Assembly: GCF_003852545.1 (NCBI RefSeq)
Contig: NZ_QAJR01000012.1
Coordinates: 112,942 to 176,941, forward strand
Reading direction: 5' to 3'
DNA: 64,000 nt
Source: Acidovorax sp. FJL06
GTDB lineage: Bacteria; Pseudomonadota; Gammaproteobacteria; Burkholderiales; Burkholderiaceae_C
Positions 1 through 8,579 of the stretch are shown piece after piece. The translations under genes and the position numbers were made by a program. The notes under the pieces are model-generated. The model was not told the origin of the DNA, made no database searches, and saw only the letters and a list, made by a program, of their open reading frames with translations. How positions within the stretch are numbered: position 1 is the stretch's first letter; the number at the start of each line of letters is the position of its first letter.

Positions 1-1
1 G

Positions 2-394
2 CGTGCGGCGCAAACCGACGCCGCGCAGGCGCGCTACGACGAGGCCGCCGCGCTGTACCGCGCCAAGGTGCGCCAGGCCGTGGGCGAGGTGGAGCAGGCG
101 CTGGTGCGGCTGCAGAGCACGGCCGAGCGCAATGCGAGCGCGCGCACGGCGGCCGAGGGCTACCGCGCCTCGTTCGATGCGACCGAGGCGCGCTGGCGCG
201 GCGGGCTGGCCAGCCTGGTCGAGCTGGAAGATGCCCGGCGCACCTCGCTCGCCGCCGAGAACGCGCTGGTCGCGCTGCAGCACGAACGCCAGGCCGCCTG
301 GATTGCGCTGTACCGCGCAGCCGGCGGTGGATGGGACGGGCAAACAGCCATCGCCACGGCCACTCCCTCCGCTGCGGCCACCGCTGCACGCTGA
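2..394 (+). CDS. TolC-type outer membrane efflux protein, C-terminal fragment
   Basis: The reading frame is open from the window edge to a TGA at 392, so only the last ~130 residues are present. The visible part is the second long helical repeat of an outer membrane factor: heptad-rich segments with the family's typical pattern of Glu/Gln-Ala-Leu helices, a Y-x-A-S-F-D-x-x-x-x-R-W turn and the G-L-A-S-L-V-E-L-E-D-A-R-R stretch that is well conserved near the end of OMF proteins, followed by a low-complexity Ala/Thr tail. It would form the exit duct of the RND pump encoded directly downstream. Family assignment is firm; substrate unknown. Confidence 0.88.
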   Translation, partial: RAAQTDAAQARYDEAAALYRAKVRQAVGEVEQALVRLQSTAERNASARTAAEGYRASFDATEARWRGGLASLVELEDARRTSLAAENALVALQHERQAAWIALYRAAGGGWDGQTAIATATPSAAATAAR

Positions 395-450
395 GTGAAA
401 ACCATGGAGGCAAGGCGGATCGCCGGCCTCCTTTTCCTGACACCGACTGG

Positions 451-1686
451 ATGAACGGACAGACCAAAATGACAACGCCAACGCAGAGTTTCAAGTTCTC
501 GCCCACCGCCTTCGCCGTGATCGCCGCCTGCGTGCTGGCCACGGGCGGCGCCCTGGTTTTCTCGGGCGCATCGCGCGCGGCCGATGAGCCCAAGGCCAAC
601 CAGCCCCGCCCCGCGCTCACGGTGAGCACGGCCCAGCCGCAGCGCACCTCCGTGCCCCTGCGCCTGGCCGCCAACGGCAATGTGGCCGCCTGGCAGGAGG
701 CCAGCATCGGCGCCGAAAGCAATGGCCTGCGCCTGACCGATGTGCGCGTGAACGTGGGCGACGTGGTCAAGGCCGGCCAGGTGCTGGCCACCTTCTCGGC
801 CGAGACGGTGCAGGCCGATGTGGCGCAGATGCGCGCCGGCCTGCTTGAAGCGCAGGCCAATGCGGCCGAGGCAGCGGCCAACGCCGACCGGGCCCGCGCC
901 TTGCAGGCCACGGGCGCCCTGAGCCAGCAGCAGATCCAGCAGTTCACCACGGCCGAGAAGACGGCCCAGGCGCGGGTGGAGGCCGCCCAGGCCACGCTCA
1001 ACGCGCAGCAGCTGCGCCTGAAATACACCCAGGTGGTGGCGCCCGACAGCGGTGTGATCTCGGCCCGCACGGCCACCGTGGGCGCGGTGGTCGGCGCGGG
1101 CACCGAGCTGTTCCGCATGGTGCGCAAGGGGCGCCTGGAGTGGCGTGCCGAAGTCACCTCGACCGAACTGCGCCGTGTCCAACCCGGTGCCAAGGTCAGC
1201 GTGACGGCGGCCAGCGGCGCCACGGCCGAGGGCACGGTGCGCATGGTCGCGCCCACGGTGGACCCGCAGACGCGCAACGCGCTGGTGTATGTGGACCTGC
1301 CCGCCAACGCGGACTTCAGGGCGGGCATGTTTGCGCGCGGCGAGTTTGCGCTGGGCAACAGCGATGCGCTCACCGTTCCGCAGGAGGCCCTGGTCGTGCG
1401 CGATGGCTTCTCGTACGTGTTTGTGGTGGGGCCCGAGCAGCGCGTGCAGCAGCGCAAGGTGCAGGCAGGCCGCCGCGTAGCCGACCGCGTCGAGGTGCTC
1501 ACGGGCCTGGACGCCAATGCCTCGGTGGCCGTGCGCGGCGCGGGCTTCCTCAACGACGGCGACCTGGTGCGCGTGGCTGCAGCGACCGCGGCCCCTGCCG
1601 CGCCCGTGCAGGCCCCAGTGCCCGCAGATTCAAAGCAAAAACAGCCTTCACCGCGCGATGGTAAAGCGCTGAATGCTATCAATTGA
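451..1686 (+). CDS. RND efflux periplasmic adaptor (HlyD/AcrA family)
   Basis: Membrane fusion protein that joins an inner membrane RND pump to a TolC-type duct. The N-terminus carries a hydrophobic export segment (residues ~12-32), then a biotinyl-lipoyl-like half-motif, a short Ala/Gln-rich coiled coil (~130-185), a second lipoyl half and a beta-barrel. Start taken at ATG 451; ATG 469 is in frame and equally possible because neither has a strong ribosome site. The last ~18 codons (from about 1626) coincide with a copy of the dispersed Comamonadaceae palindromic repeat, so the Lys/Gln/Ser-rich C-terminus is probably repeat-derived and not part of the conserved fold. The stop lies 11 bp before the pump start; one operon. 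Confidence 0.9.
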   Translation: MNGQTKMTTPTQSFKFSPTAFAVIAACVLATGGALVFSGASRAADEPKANQPRPALTVSTAQPQRTSVPLRLAANGNVAAWQEASIGAESNGLRLTDVRVNVGDVVKAGQVLATFSAETVQADVAQMRAGLLEAQANAAEAAANADRARALQATGALSQQQIQQFTTAEKTAQARVEAAQATLNAQQLRLKYTQVVAPDSGVISARTATVGAVVGAGTELFRMVRKGRLEWRAEVTSTELRRVQPGAKVSVTAASGATAEGTVRMVAPTVDPQTRNALVYVDLPANADFRAGMFARGEFALGNSDALTVPQEALVVRDGFSYVFVVGPEQRVQQRKVQAGRRVADRVEVLTGLDANASVAVRGAGFLNDGDLVRVAAATAAPAAPVQAPVPADSKQKQPSPRDGKALNAIN

Positions 1687-1692
1687 GGAGCA
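1626..1692. repeat. dispersed palindromic repeat copy (GATAGCTATCA family), in the adaptor C-terminus
   Basis: The stretch reads as a degenerate copy of the family repeat: a 'caaagcaaaaacagcc' left arm, 'gcgcgatgg…aaagcgctg' centre and 'gctatcaattgaggagc' right arm. It supplies the end of the upstream coding sequence and the GAGGAG ribosome site of the pump gene. Other copies in this window are at 10612, 18241, 22835, 38528 and 47632. Judged by eye, without alignment. Confidence 0.55.
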
Positions 1693-1697
1693 ATCGG

Positions 1698-4600
1698 ATG
1701 AATGTATCCACTTGGTCCATCAAGAACCCGATACCGGCGCTGATGCTGTTTGTGCTGCTGACCTTCGGCGGCCTGCTGTCCTTCAACGCCATGAAGGTGC
1801 AGAACTTCCCGGACATTGATCTGCCAACGATCTCGGTGACCGTGGCGCTGCCGGGCGCATCGCCCGCGCAGCTTGAAAACGACGTGGCGCGCAAGATCGA
1901 GAACAGCATCGCCACGCTGCAGGGCCTCAAGCACATCTACACCAAGGTGCAGGATGGTGGGGCCACCATCACCGCCGAGTTCCGGCTGGAAAAGCCCACG
2001 CAGGAGGCTCTGGATGACGTGCGCTCCGCCGTGGCCCGCGTGCGCGGCGAGCTGCCGGGCGATGTGCGCGACCCCATCGTGACCAAGATGGACCTGGCCG
2101 CGCAGCCCGTGCTGGCGTTCACCATCGCGTCAAGCCGCATGGATGACGAGGCGCTGTCGTGGTTCGTTGACGATGCCGTGGCCAAGAAGCTGCTCACCGT
2201 GCGCGGCGTGGGTGCGGTCACCCGCGTGGGCGGCGTGCAGCGCGAGGTGCATGTGGCCCTCGACCCGGTCAAGCTGCAGGCCCTGGGGGCGACGGCGGCC
2301 GATGTGTCGCGCCAGCTGCGCCAGGTGCAGACCGAAAGCGCCGGAGGACGCACTGACCTGGGCGGCAGCGAGCAGCCCGTGCGCACGCTGGCCACCGTGC
2401 AGTCGGCGCAGGAGCTGGCCGACCTCACGCTGGCGTTGTCTGACGGGCGGAAAATCCGCCTGGACCAGGTGGCCACGGTGTCTGACACCATTGCCGAGCC
2501 GCGTGCCCTGGCCCTGCTCAACGGCAAGCCGGTGGTGGGCTTCGAGGTGGCGCGCAGCAAGGGCGCGAGCGAAGTTGAGGTGGGCGCGGCCGTGCAGGTG
2601 GCCCTTCAGGAGATGCGCGCCCAGCACCCCGACCTCACTATCACCGAGGCGTTCAACTTCGTGCAACCTGTGCAGGAGGAATACGACGGCTCCATGCACC
2701 TGCTGTATGAAGGCGCGCTGCTGGCCGTGCTGGTGGTATGGCTGTTCCTGCGCGACTGGCGCGCGACCTTTGTGTCGGCCGTGGCGCTGCCGCTGTCGGT
2801 AATCCCGGCATTCATCGGCATGCACCTGCTGGGTTTCTCCATCAACGTGATCACTCTGCTGGCCATGTCGCTGGTGGTGGGCATCCTGGTGGACGATGCC
2901 ATCGTGGAAGTTGAAAACATCGTGCGCCACCTGCGCATGGGCAAGACGCCCTACCAGGCGGCCATGGAGGCCGCCGATGAAATTGGTCTGGCCGTGGTGG
3001 CCACCACCTTTACGCTGATCGCGGTGTTTTTGCCCACCGCTTTCATGAGCGGCATTGCCGGCAAGTTCTTCAAGCAGTTTGGCTGGACGGCGTCGCTGGC
3101 GGTGTTTGCCAGCCTGGTGGTGGCGCGTGTGCTCACGCCCATGATGGCGGCCTACATTCTCAAACCCATCGCGGGTGGCCACAAGGACCCGCGCTGGATG
3201 ACGACCTACCTGCGCTGGGCGGCATGGTGCATCAAGCACCGCTGGGTCACCTTCCTGGGCACTGCGGCGTTCTTCATCGGATCGCTGGCGCTGATCCCGC
3301 TGCTGCCCACGGGTTTCATACCGCCCGACGACAACTCGCAGACCCAGGTGTACCTGGAGCTACCCCCTGGCGCCACGCTGTCGCAGACCCGCGCGGCGGC
3401 CGAGGACGCGCGCGAGCGCATCGCGCGGGTGGACCATGTGAAGAGCGTCTACACCACCATTGGCGGTGGCACTGCGGGGGGGGATCCTTTCATGGGTAGC
3501 TCAAACGCCGAGACGCGCAAGGCCACGCTCACCATCCTGCTGGCAGAGCGGGGCGACCGCCCGCGCAAGCAGGGCATCGAGAACCAGATCCGCGCCGCGC
3601 TGGAAACCCTGCCTGGCGTGCGAAGCAAGGTGGGCCTGGGCGGCTCGGGCGAGAAGTACGTGCTGGTGCTGACCGGCGATGACCCGCAGGCGCTGACCAC
3701 TGCCGCGCTGGCGGTCGAGAAGGACCTGCGCACCATCCCTGGCCTGGGCAGTGTGTCGTCCACCGCCAGCCTGGTGCGCTCGGAGATCGCCGTGCGCCCT
3801 GATTTCGCGCGCGCCGCCGACCTGGGCGTGACCAGCAGCGCGATTGCCGAAACCCTGCGCATCGCCACGGTGGGCGACTATGACGTGTCGTTGCCCAAGC
3901 TCAACCTGGCCTCGCGCCAGGTGCCCATCGTGGTCAAGCTGCGGGACGACGCGCGCAAAGACCTGTCGTTGCTGGAGCGCCTGCCGGTGCAGGGCAGCAA
4001 GGGCCCGGTCATGCTGGGCCAGGTGGCTACGCTGGAGTTCAGTGGCGGCCCGGCCGTGGTGGACCGCTACGACCGCGCGCGCAACGTGAACTTCGAGATC
4101 GAGCTCTCGGGCCAGCCCCTGGGCGATGTGACGAAGGCTGTGGAGGCCCTGCCCTCCATTCAGAACCTGCCGCCGGGCGTGCGCCAGATCACGATCGGTG
4201 ATGCCGAAATGATGGGCGAGCTGTTTGCGAGCTTTGGCCTGGCCATGCTGACGGGCGTGTTGTGTATCTACATTGTGCTGGTGCTGCTGTTCAAGGACTT
4301 CCTGCACCCGGTCACCATCCTGGCGGCATTGCCACTGTCGCTGGGCGGGGCGTTTGTGGGCCTGCTGGTGGCGCAAAAGAGCTTCTCGATGCCCTCGCTC
4401 ATCGGGCTCATCATGCTCATGGGTATTGCAACCAAAAACTCGATCCTGCTGGTCGAGTACGCCATCCTGGCGCGGCGCGAGCATGGCATGACGCGTCTGG
4501 AGGCTCTCATCGACGCCTGCCACAAGCGCGCGCGGCCCATCATCATGACCACGCTGGCCATGGGCGCGGGCATGCTGCCCATCGCCATCGGTTTTGGCGC

Positions 4601-4814
4601 GGCGGACGCCAGCTTCCGCTCGCCCATGGCGGTGGCGGTGATCGGGGGGCTCATCACCTCCACGCTGCTGAGCCTGCTTGTGATTCCGCCAGTGTTCACC
4701 AGCGTAGACGACCTGGGCCAGTGGTTCGGGCGCATGTTGCGCCGATTGCGGGGCCTGCACCCGGCGCGTGAGCCTGCCGAAGCCTTGCCACCCGCGCCAC
4801 CCACGGCGCACTGA
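1698..4814 (+). CDS. RND efflux pump, inner membrane subunit (AcrB/HAE1-like)
   Basis: A 1038-residue proton-driven exporter of normal RND length: TM1 at ~10-30, large periplasmic loop, TM2-6 block, second periplasmic loop, final TM block and a Pro-rich tail. The TM4 proton-relay signature G-I-L-V-D-D-A-I-V-E-V-E-N is intact, including both Asp, and the TM10-11 region has G-I-A-T-K-N-S-I-L-L-V-E-Y. Start at ATG 1698 with GAGGAG 8 bp upstream. Third gene of the efflux operon with the adaptor and the TolC-like duct. The sequence resembles multidrug-type rather than heavy-metal-type pumps, but the substrate cannot be read from sequence. Confidence 0.92.
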   Translation: MNVSTWSIKNPIPALMLFVLLTFGGLLSFNAMKVQNFPDIDLPTISVTVALPGASPAQLENDVARKIENSIATLQGLKHIYTKVQDGGATITAEFRLEKPTQEALDDVRSAVARVRGELPGDVRDPIVTKMDLAAQPVLAFTIASSRMDDEALSWFVDDAVAKKLLTVRGVGAVTRVGGVQREVHVALDPVKLQALGATAADVSRQLRQVQTESAGGRTDLGGSEQPVRTLATVQSAQELADLTLALSDGRKIRLDQVATVSDTIAEPRALALLNGKPVVGFEVARSKGASEVEVGAAVQVALQEMRAQHPDLTITEAFNFVQPVQEEYDGSMHLLYEGALLAVLVVWLFLRDWRATFVSAVALPLSVIPAFIGMHLLGFSINVITLLAMSLVVGILVDDAIVEVENIVRHLRMGKTPYQAAMEAADEIGLAVVATTFTLIAVFLPTAFMSGIAGKFFKQFGWTASLAVFASLVVARVLTPMMAAYILKPIAGGHKDPRWMTTYLRWAAWCIKHRWVTFLGTAAFFIGSLALIPLLPTGFIPPDDNSQTQVYLELPPGATLSQTRAAAEDARERIARVDHVKSVYTTIGGGTAGGDPFMGSSNAETRKATLTILLAERGDRPRKQGIENQIRAALETLPGVRSKVGLGGSGEKYVLVLTGDDPQALTTAALAVEKDLRTIPGLGSVSSTASLVRSEIAVRPDFARAADLGVTSSAIAETLRIATVGDYDVSLPKLNLASRQVPIVVKLRDDARKDLSLLERLPVQGSKGPVMLGQVATLEFSGGPAVVDRYDRARNVNFEIELSGQPLGDVTKAVEALPSIQNLPPGVRQITIGDAEMMGELFASFGLAMLTGVLCIYIVLVLLFKDFLHPVTILAALPLSLGGAFVGLLVAQKSFSMPSLIGLIMLMGIATKNSILLVEYAILARREHGMTRLEALIDACHKRARPIIMTTLAMGAGMLPIAIGFGAADASFRSPMAVAVIGGLITSTLLSLLVIPPVFTSVDDLGQWFGRMLRRLRGLHPAREPAEALPPAPPTAH

Positions 4815-4937
4815 CTGTCGTCCAGGCGCTGAGGGCCGGGCGGCAACACGGGGGTTGCGTCTGCTGAAAAGCCGGGAAATCACCCGGCAGGCGAAGGGTT
4901 TGCCGGGCGCGGTGCGTTGGATAATGTGCAGAGAACC

Positions 4938-6149
4938 ATGAACCTCGTCGGCCTCAACATCGAATCCATCCAGCTCGGTCACCCGCTGCCTTTTGTGCTG
5001 CGGGGCTCCGATGGCGCCCTGCTGGCCCAAAAAGGCTATGTGATCCGCACCCGGGAGGAACTGGCCAAGATGGTAGCCCGGGGGCGCCAGCTGTGTGTGG
5101 ACACCGACGAGTCGGGCGGCAGCCACCGAGCCTACCTGGCACAGCTGCAGCGCATGCTGATAGCGGACACCAACCTGGGCGAGATCGCCGCCATGAAGAT
5201 GACGGCCGCCGAGGAATCTGCAAGCCGGGCCCGTGCAGAGGCTGCCCGGGCCCAGGCGGACTGGCCTGAGCTGCAGCTGCGCGCCACGCAACTGCTGCGT
5301 ACGCCCTCGCCCAGCGATTTTGGTGCGCGCTTCCAGGCACTGCATGAAGAACTGGCCCGCCACTGCGAGCAGACACCCGACGCCACCCTGCTGGCGCTGA
5401 TCTACCTGTCGGCCCAGGAAACACGCATGTACAGCGCTACCCACTCCATGCTGGTGAGCTGCGTGTGCATGGTGGTGGCGCGTGAGATGCTGCGCTGGCC
5501 TGCGGGCCGGGTGCAGCAGGTGGGGCATGCGGCTCTCAGCATGAACATCTCCATGACGGAGTTGCAGGACCAGTTGGCCCAGCAGACCCATCCTTTGACT
5601 GCGGCGCAGATCGCCGCAGTAGAAAACCACGCCGAGCGTTCCGAGGCACTGCTGCGCCATCTGGGCGTGGCGGACCCGGTATGGCTGGAGGCCGTCCGCT
5701 GCCACCACCACCGCACCCCCGGCCCACTGGACCAGAAGACGGATGCCCAGCAGATGGCGCGCCTTGTTCAGCGTGCCGACATCTTCGGCGCACGGCTCGC
5801 GCCCCGCGCTGCCCGCTGGCCCATGCCGGTCACGGCTGCCATGCAGGCCAGCTACTACGACGAAGAGCAGCAGGCGGACGAAGCCGGTGCTGCGCTGGTG
5901 AAGACTCTGGGTGTGTACCCGCCGGGCGCCTTTGTGCGGCTGGCCAGCCGCGAGGTGGGTGTGGTGATCCGTCGGGGCACCACCGCCACCACGCCCAAGG
6001 TGGCCGTGGTGACCAACCGCGACGGCATGCCCACGGGCGAGCCCATCCCGCGCGATTCGGGCATGCCACCCTGGAAGGTCACCGGTGTGGTGGCCTTCAA
6101 GGATGTGCGGGTCAAGCTCTCGCTGCACCGTCTGTTGCAGATGGTCTGA
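4938..6149 (+). CDS. HD-domain phosphohydrolase-like protein (degenerate HD-GYP)
   Basis: A 403-residue cytoplasmic protein. Residues ~1-60 resemble the N-terminal domain often found in front of HD-GYP proteins; an Ala/Arg-rich helix (~85-110) follows, then an all-helical HD-like region. Motifs expected in c-di-GMP phosphodiesterases are eroded: a Y-S-A-T-H-S metal-ligand position is present, the HD pair reads H-A-A, and the HHExxDGxGYP element reads C-H-H-H-R-T-P-G-P, lacking the Glu, Asp and GYP residues. The C-terminal ~85 residues are a beta-rich module (P-P-G-A-F-V-R-L, I-R-R-G) usual after such domains. Probably a c-di-GMP-related or purely structural signalling protein; activity doubtful. 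Confidence 0.7.
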   Translation: MNLVGLNIESIQLGHPLPFVLRGSDGALLAQKGYVIRTREELAKMVARGRQLCVDTDESGGSHRAYLAQLQRMLIADTNLGEIAAMKMTAAEESASRARAEAARAQADWPELQLRATQLLRTPSPSDFGARFQALHEELARHCEQTPDATLLALIYLSAQETRMYSATHSMLVSCVCMVVAREMLRWPAGRVQQVGHAALSMNISMTELQDQLAQQTHPLTAAQIAAVENHAERSEALLRHLGVADPVWLEAVRCHHHRTPGPLDQKTDAQQMARLVQRADIFGARLAPRAARWPMPVTAAMQASYYDEEQQADEAGAALVKTLGVYPPGAFVRLASREVGVVIRRGTTATTPKVAVVTNRDGMPTGEPIPRDSGMPPWKVTGVVAFKDVRVKLSLHRLLQMV

Positions 6150-6433
6150 CCTCTGCCTCTGGGCGCGCCTTGGGTGTCGCCAGCAGTTCCCCCTTCTTTT
6201 CCCCTTTTCCCCCGTTCTGCCCGCCGGCCCAGCATCTTGCGGGCATGGCCCGCGTGCGCTTGCTCGCGTGCTGTACGCAGAGCGGGCGGGCCTACCCATG
6301 CTGCCATGTCGGAAATATGAATCCAAAGGCGAGGGCGATGCGTATACCGTTCAGTACAAATAAAAACTCATGTGGACAAAAAATGATGAAGCGGTTAAAT
6401 TGTCCCCATTACTTGCCAGCTGCCCAACACCCC

Positions 6434-7015
6434 ATGAACACAAAGTCACGCTGTATCTCCCTGGCTGCCCTGCTGGCGGGGCTGTTGCTGGCGCCCCAGG
6501 CAAAGGCGGCCGACACTGAGGCCCCATGTCCTAGTACGCTGAAGCACAGCTTCCCCCGCCTGCAGGACGAAAAGCCCCAGTCGCTGTGCCAATACAGCGG
6601 AAAAGTGGTGCTGGTGGTCAATACGGCCAGTTTCTGCGGCTTTACCGGCCAGTACAAGGGGCTGGAGGAGCTGTATGCGCGCTACAAGGACAGGGGCTTG
6701 GTGGTGTTGGGCTTTCCGTCCAACGACTTTGCCCAGGAAAAAGGCAGCAACAAGGAGATCGCGGACTTCTGCGAGAACACCTTCGGGGTGAAATTTCCGA
6801 TGTTCGCCAAGAGCAGCGTGAAAGGCCCCGAGGCCTCGCCGCTGTTCCAGCAGCTGGCGCAGTTGTCAGGCACCGCGCCGCGCTGGAACTTCCACAAGTA
6901 CCTGCTGGGGCGTGACGGCCAAGTGGTGGACAACTATTCCAGCCTGACCGGCCCTGACAACAAGGGCCTGGTGCGGGCCATCGAGCAGCAACTGGCCCGG
7001 CCCGCCCCCCGGTGA
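6434..7015 (+). CDS. periplasmic glutathione peroxidase-family protein
   Basis: A 193-residue thiol peroxidase of the GPx family that would reduce hydroperoxides with thioredoxin- or glutathione-type donors. A clear signal peptide (A-A-L-L-A-G-L-L-L-A-P-Q-A-K-A-A) puts it in the periplasm, which is unusual. The peroxidatic Cys (not selenocysteine) is residue ~68 in N-T-A-S-F-C-G-F-T, and the W-N-F-H-K-Y block carries the catalytic Trp and Asn. The second conserved block reads G-F-P-S-N-D-F where most family members have G-F-P-C-N-Q-F, so the usual resolving Cys and catalytic Gln are replaced. Start at ATG 6434. Confidence 0.85.
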   Translation: MNTKSRCISLAALLAGLLLAPQAKAADTEAPCPSTLKHSFPRLQDEKPQSLCQYSGKVVLVVNTASFCGFTGQYKGLEELYARYKDRGLVVLGFPSNDFAQEKGSNKEIADFCENTFGVKFPMFAKSSVKGPEASPLFQQLAQLSGTAPRWNFHKYLLGRDGQVVDNYSSLTGPDNKGLVRAIEQQLARPAPR

Positions 7016-7063
7016 GCGCCATGGTTTCTTTACGTTTTTTTATAAAAATTCCGGGCGAGCTCT

Positions 7064-7092
7064 GGAACTTCGCGGAAATGGCACCACTCTAT
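7064..7092 (+). promoter_or_regulatory. candidate ECF/sigmaE-type promoter of the lipid operon
   Basis: GGAACTT at 7064-7070, a 16-bp spacer and CTCTAT at 7087-7092 closely match the classical sigmaE pattern (GGAACTT, 16 bp, TCTRA-like). It sits ~170 bp upstream of the first gene of an eight-gene operon of the kind controlled by ECF sigma factors under singlet oxygen or membrane stress in other proteobacteria. No sigma factor gene lies nearby in this window. Confidence 0.6.
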
Positions 7093-7130
7093 CCATTGCG
7101 CAAGACGATTGCGCAGCGTACAGTTTTAAT

Positions 7131-7223
7131 GTTGCGAAGCCTTTCGGGCCCCCGGGTTCCGACTGACCTCCTGGAGCGCTTCTCCTCCCTCCCTCTCTTA
7201 TTCGTTTCGGGACGCTTCGCAAC
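7131..7223 (+). promoter_or_regulatory. long-range inverted repeat in the operon leader
   Basis: A perfect 10-bp inverted repeat, GTTGCGAAGC at 7131-7140 and GCTTCGCAAC at 7214-7223, brackets 73 bp of the untranslated leader and is followed by CTTTTTATT. In the transcript predicted from the upstream sigmaE-like promoter this could close a large stem-loop ending in a U-rich run, ~36 nt before the first start codon. Attenuator, mRNA stabiliser or chance; not testable by eye. Confidence 0.4.
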
Positions 7224-7259
7224 CTTTTTATTCCGTGCATCGGCCAGAGGGAGCCGGTC

Positions 7260-8579
7260 ATGAAAATCGCCATCATCGGCTCCGGCATCTCCGGGCTGTC
7301 GGTCGCGCATCAACTGCGCGGCCAGGCAGACATCACGCTGTTTGAGGCGGGTGACTATTTTGGCGGCCACACACACACGGTGAATGTGACGTTGCCCGAT
7401 GCCTCGGGCACCCCAGTCACCCACGGTGTGGACACTGGCTTTCTGGTGTTCAACGAGCGCACCTACCCCCACCTCATCCGCCTGCTGGCCGAGCTGGGCG
7501 TGGAGACCGCCAAATCCGACATGTCGTTCTCGGTGCAGGTACCGAGTGCCCTGAGCGGACCTGGCGGCGGCCGTGCGCTGGAGTGGAGCGGGACCAACCT
7601 CAGCACCGTGTTTGCCCAGCGCTCCAACCTGGTCAACCCGCGTTTTCTGGGCATGCTGCGCGACCTGCTGCGCTTCAACAAGCTGTGCACGCGCATTGCA
7701 GAAAAACAGGCCGAGGCGGCGCTGATGCAGCCACTGGGCGACTTCTTGCGCGAGCACCGCTTTGGCGACGCGTTCCGCGACTGGTATTTCCTGCCCATGC
7801 TGGGCTGCATCTGGAGCTGCCCCACCGACCAGATGCTGAAGTTCCCCGTGGCCACCATGATCCGGTTTTGCCACAACCACGGGCTCATCCAGGTGAGCAA
7901 CCGCCCACAGTGGTGGACGGTTTCCGGTGGTGCGCGCCACTACGTGGAGAAGATTGTGGCGGGCATTGCCGACAAGCGTCTGAACACCCCCGTGCGCCGC
8001 ATCGAACGCGACGCGGCTGGTGTGCGCGTGTTGACTGCAGGCTATTCAGAGCGTTTCGACAAGGTGGTACTGGCCACGCATTCCGACCAGTCGCTCGCGC
8101 TGCTGGCCGAACCCACCCTACAGGAACGAGCCGTGCTCGGCGCCATCCGCTACCAGGCCAACCGCGCCGTGCTGCACACAGACACCTCGGTGCTGCCTGC
8201 GCGCCGCGCTGCCTGGGCCGCGTGGAACTACGAGCGTGCCCAGCAAAAGAGCCGCGAGTCGGCCCGCGTGTGCCTGCACTACCTCATCAACCAGCTGCAG
8301 CCTGTGCCATTTGCCCAGCCCGTGGTGGTGTCGCTCAACCCAGTGCGCGACATTGCCCCCGAAAACGTGATCGGCAGCTACGAGTACGCACACCCGGTGT
8401 TCGACATGGCCGCCATCCGTGCGCAGCAGCAAGTGGGCAAGCTGCAAGGGCAGCAGAACACGTGGTTCTGCGGCGCCTGGACGGGCTATGGCTTCCATGA
8501 AGACGGGCTGAAATCCGGACTGGCCGTGGCCGAACGGCTGCGTGCCACCCTGCCCACACCCATGGCGGAGGCCGCGTGA
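7260..8579 (+). CDS. FAD-dependent amine-oxidase-like oxidoreductase
   Basis: A 439-residue flavoprotein. The N-terminus is a textbook Rossmann dinucleotide-binding motif (I-A-I-I-G-S-G-I-S-G-L-S) with the acidic end of strand 2 (L-F-E-A); the C-terminus has the second FAD block (F-C-G-A-W-T-G-Y-G-F-H-E-D-G). It belongs to the NAD/FAD-binding proteins that sit next to DUF1365 and Cfa-type genes; in Rhodobacter such sets act on unsaturated or cyclopropane fatty acids in the singlet-oxygen response. First gene of the operon; its stop overlaps the next start (GTGA). Confidence 0.85.
   Translation: MKIAIIGSGISGLSVAHQLRGQADITLFEAGDYFGGHTHTVNVTLPDASGTPVTHGVDTGFLVFNERTYPHLIRLLAELGVETAKSDMSFSVQVPSALSGPGGGRALEWSGTNLSTVFAQRSNLVNPRFLGMLRDLLRFNKLCTRIAEKQAEAALMQPLGDFLREHRFGDAFRDWYFLPMLGCIWSCPTDQMLKFPVATMIRFCHNHGLIQVSNRPQWWTVSGGARHYVEKIVAGIADKRLNTPVRRIERDAAGVRVLTAGYSERFDKVVLATHSDQSLALLAEPTLQERAVLGAIRYQANRAVLHTDTSVLPARRAAWAAWNYERAQQKSRESARVCLHYLINQLQPVPFAQPVVVSLNPVRDIAPENVIGSYEYAHPVFDMAAIRAQQQVGKLQGQQNTWFCGAWTGYGFHEDGLKSGLAVAERLRATLPTPMAEAA

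Noticed and set aside
3501-6326. 941-codon open frame antisense to the RND pump and HD gene
   Set aside because: Spans two real genes and their gap, has no domain, and reads as His/Gln/Arg-rich shadow.
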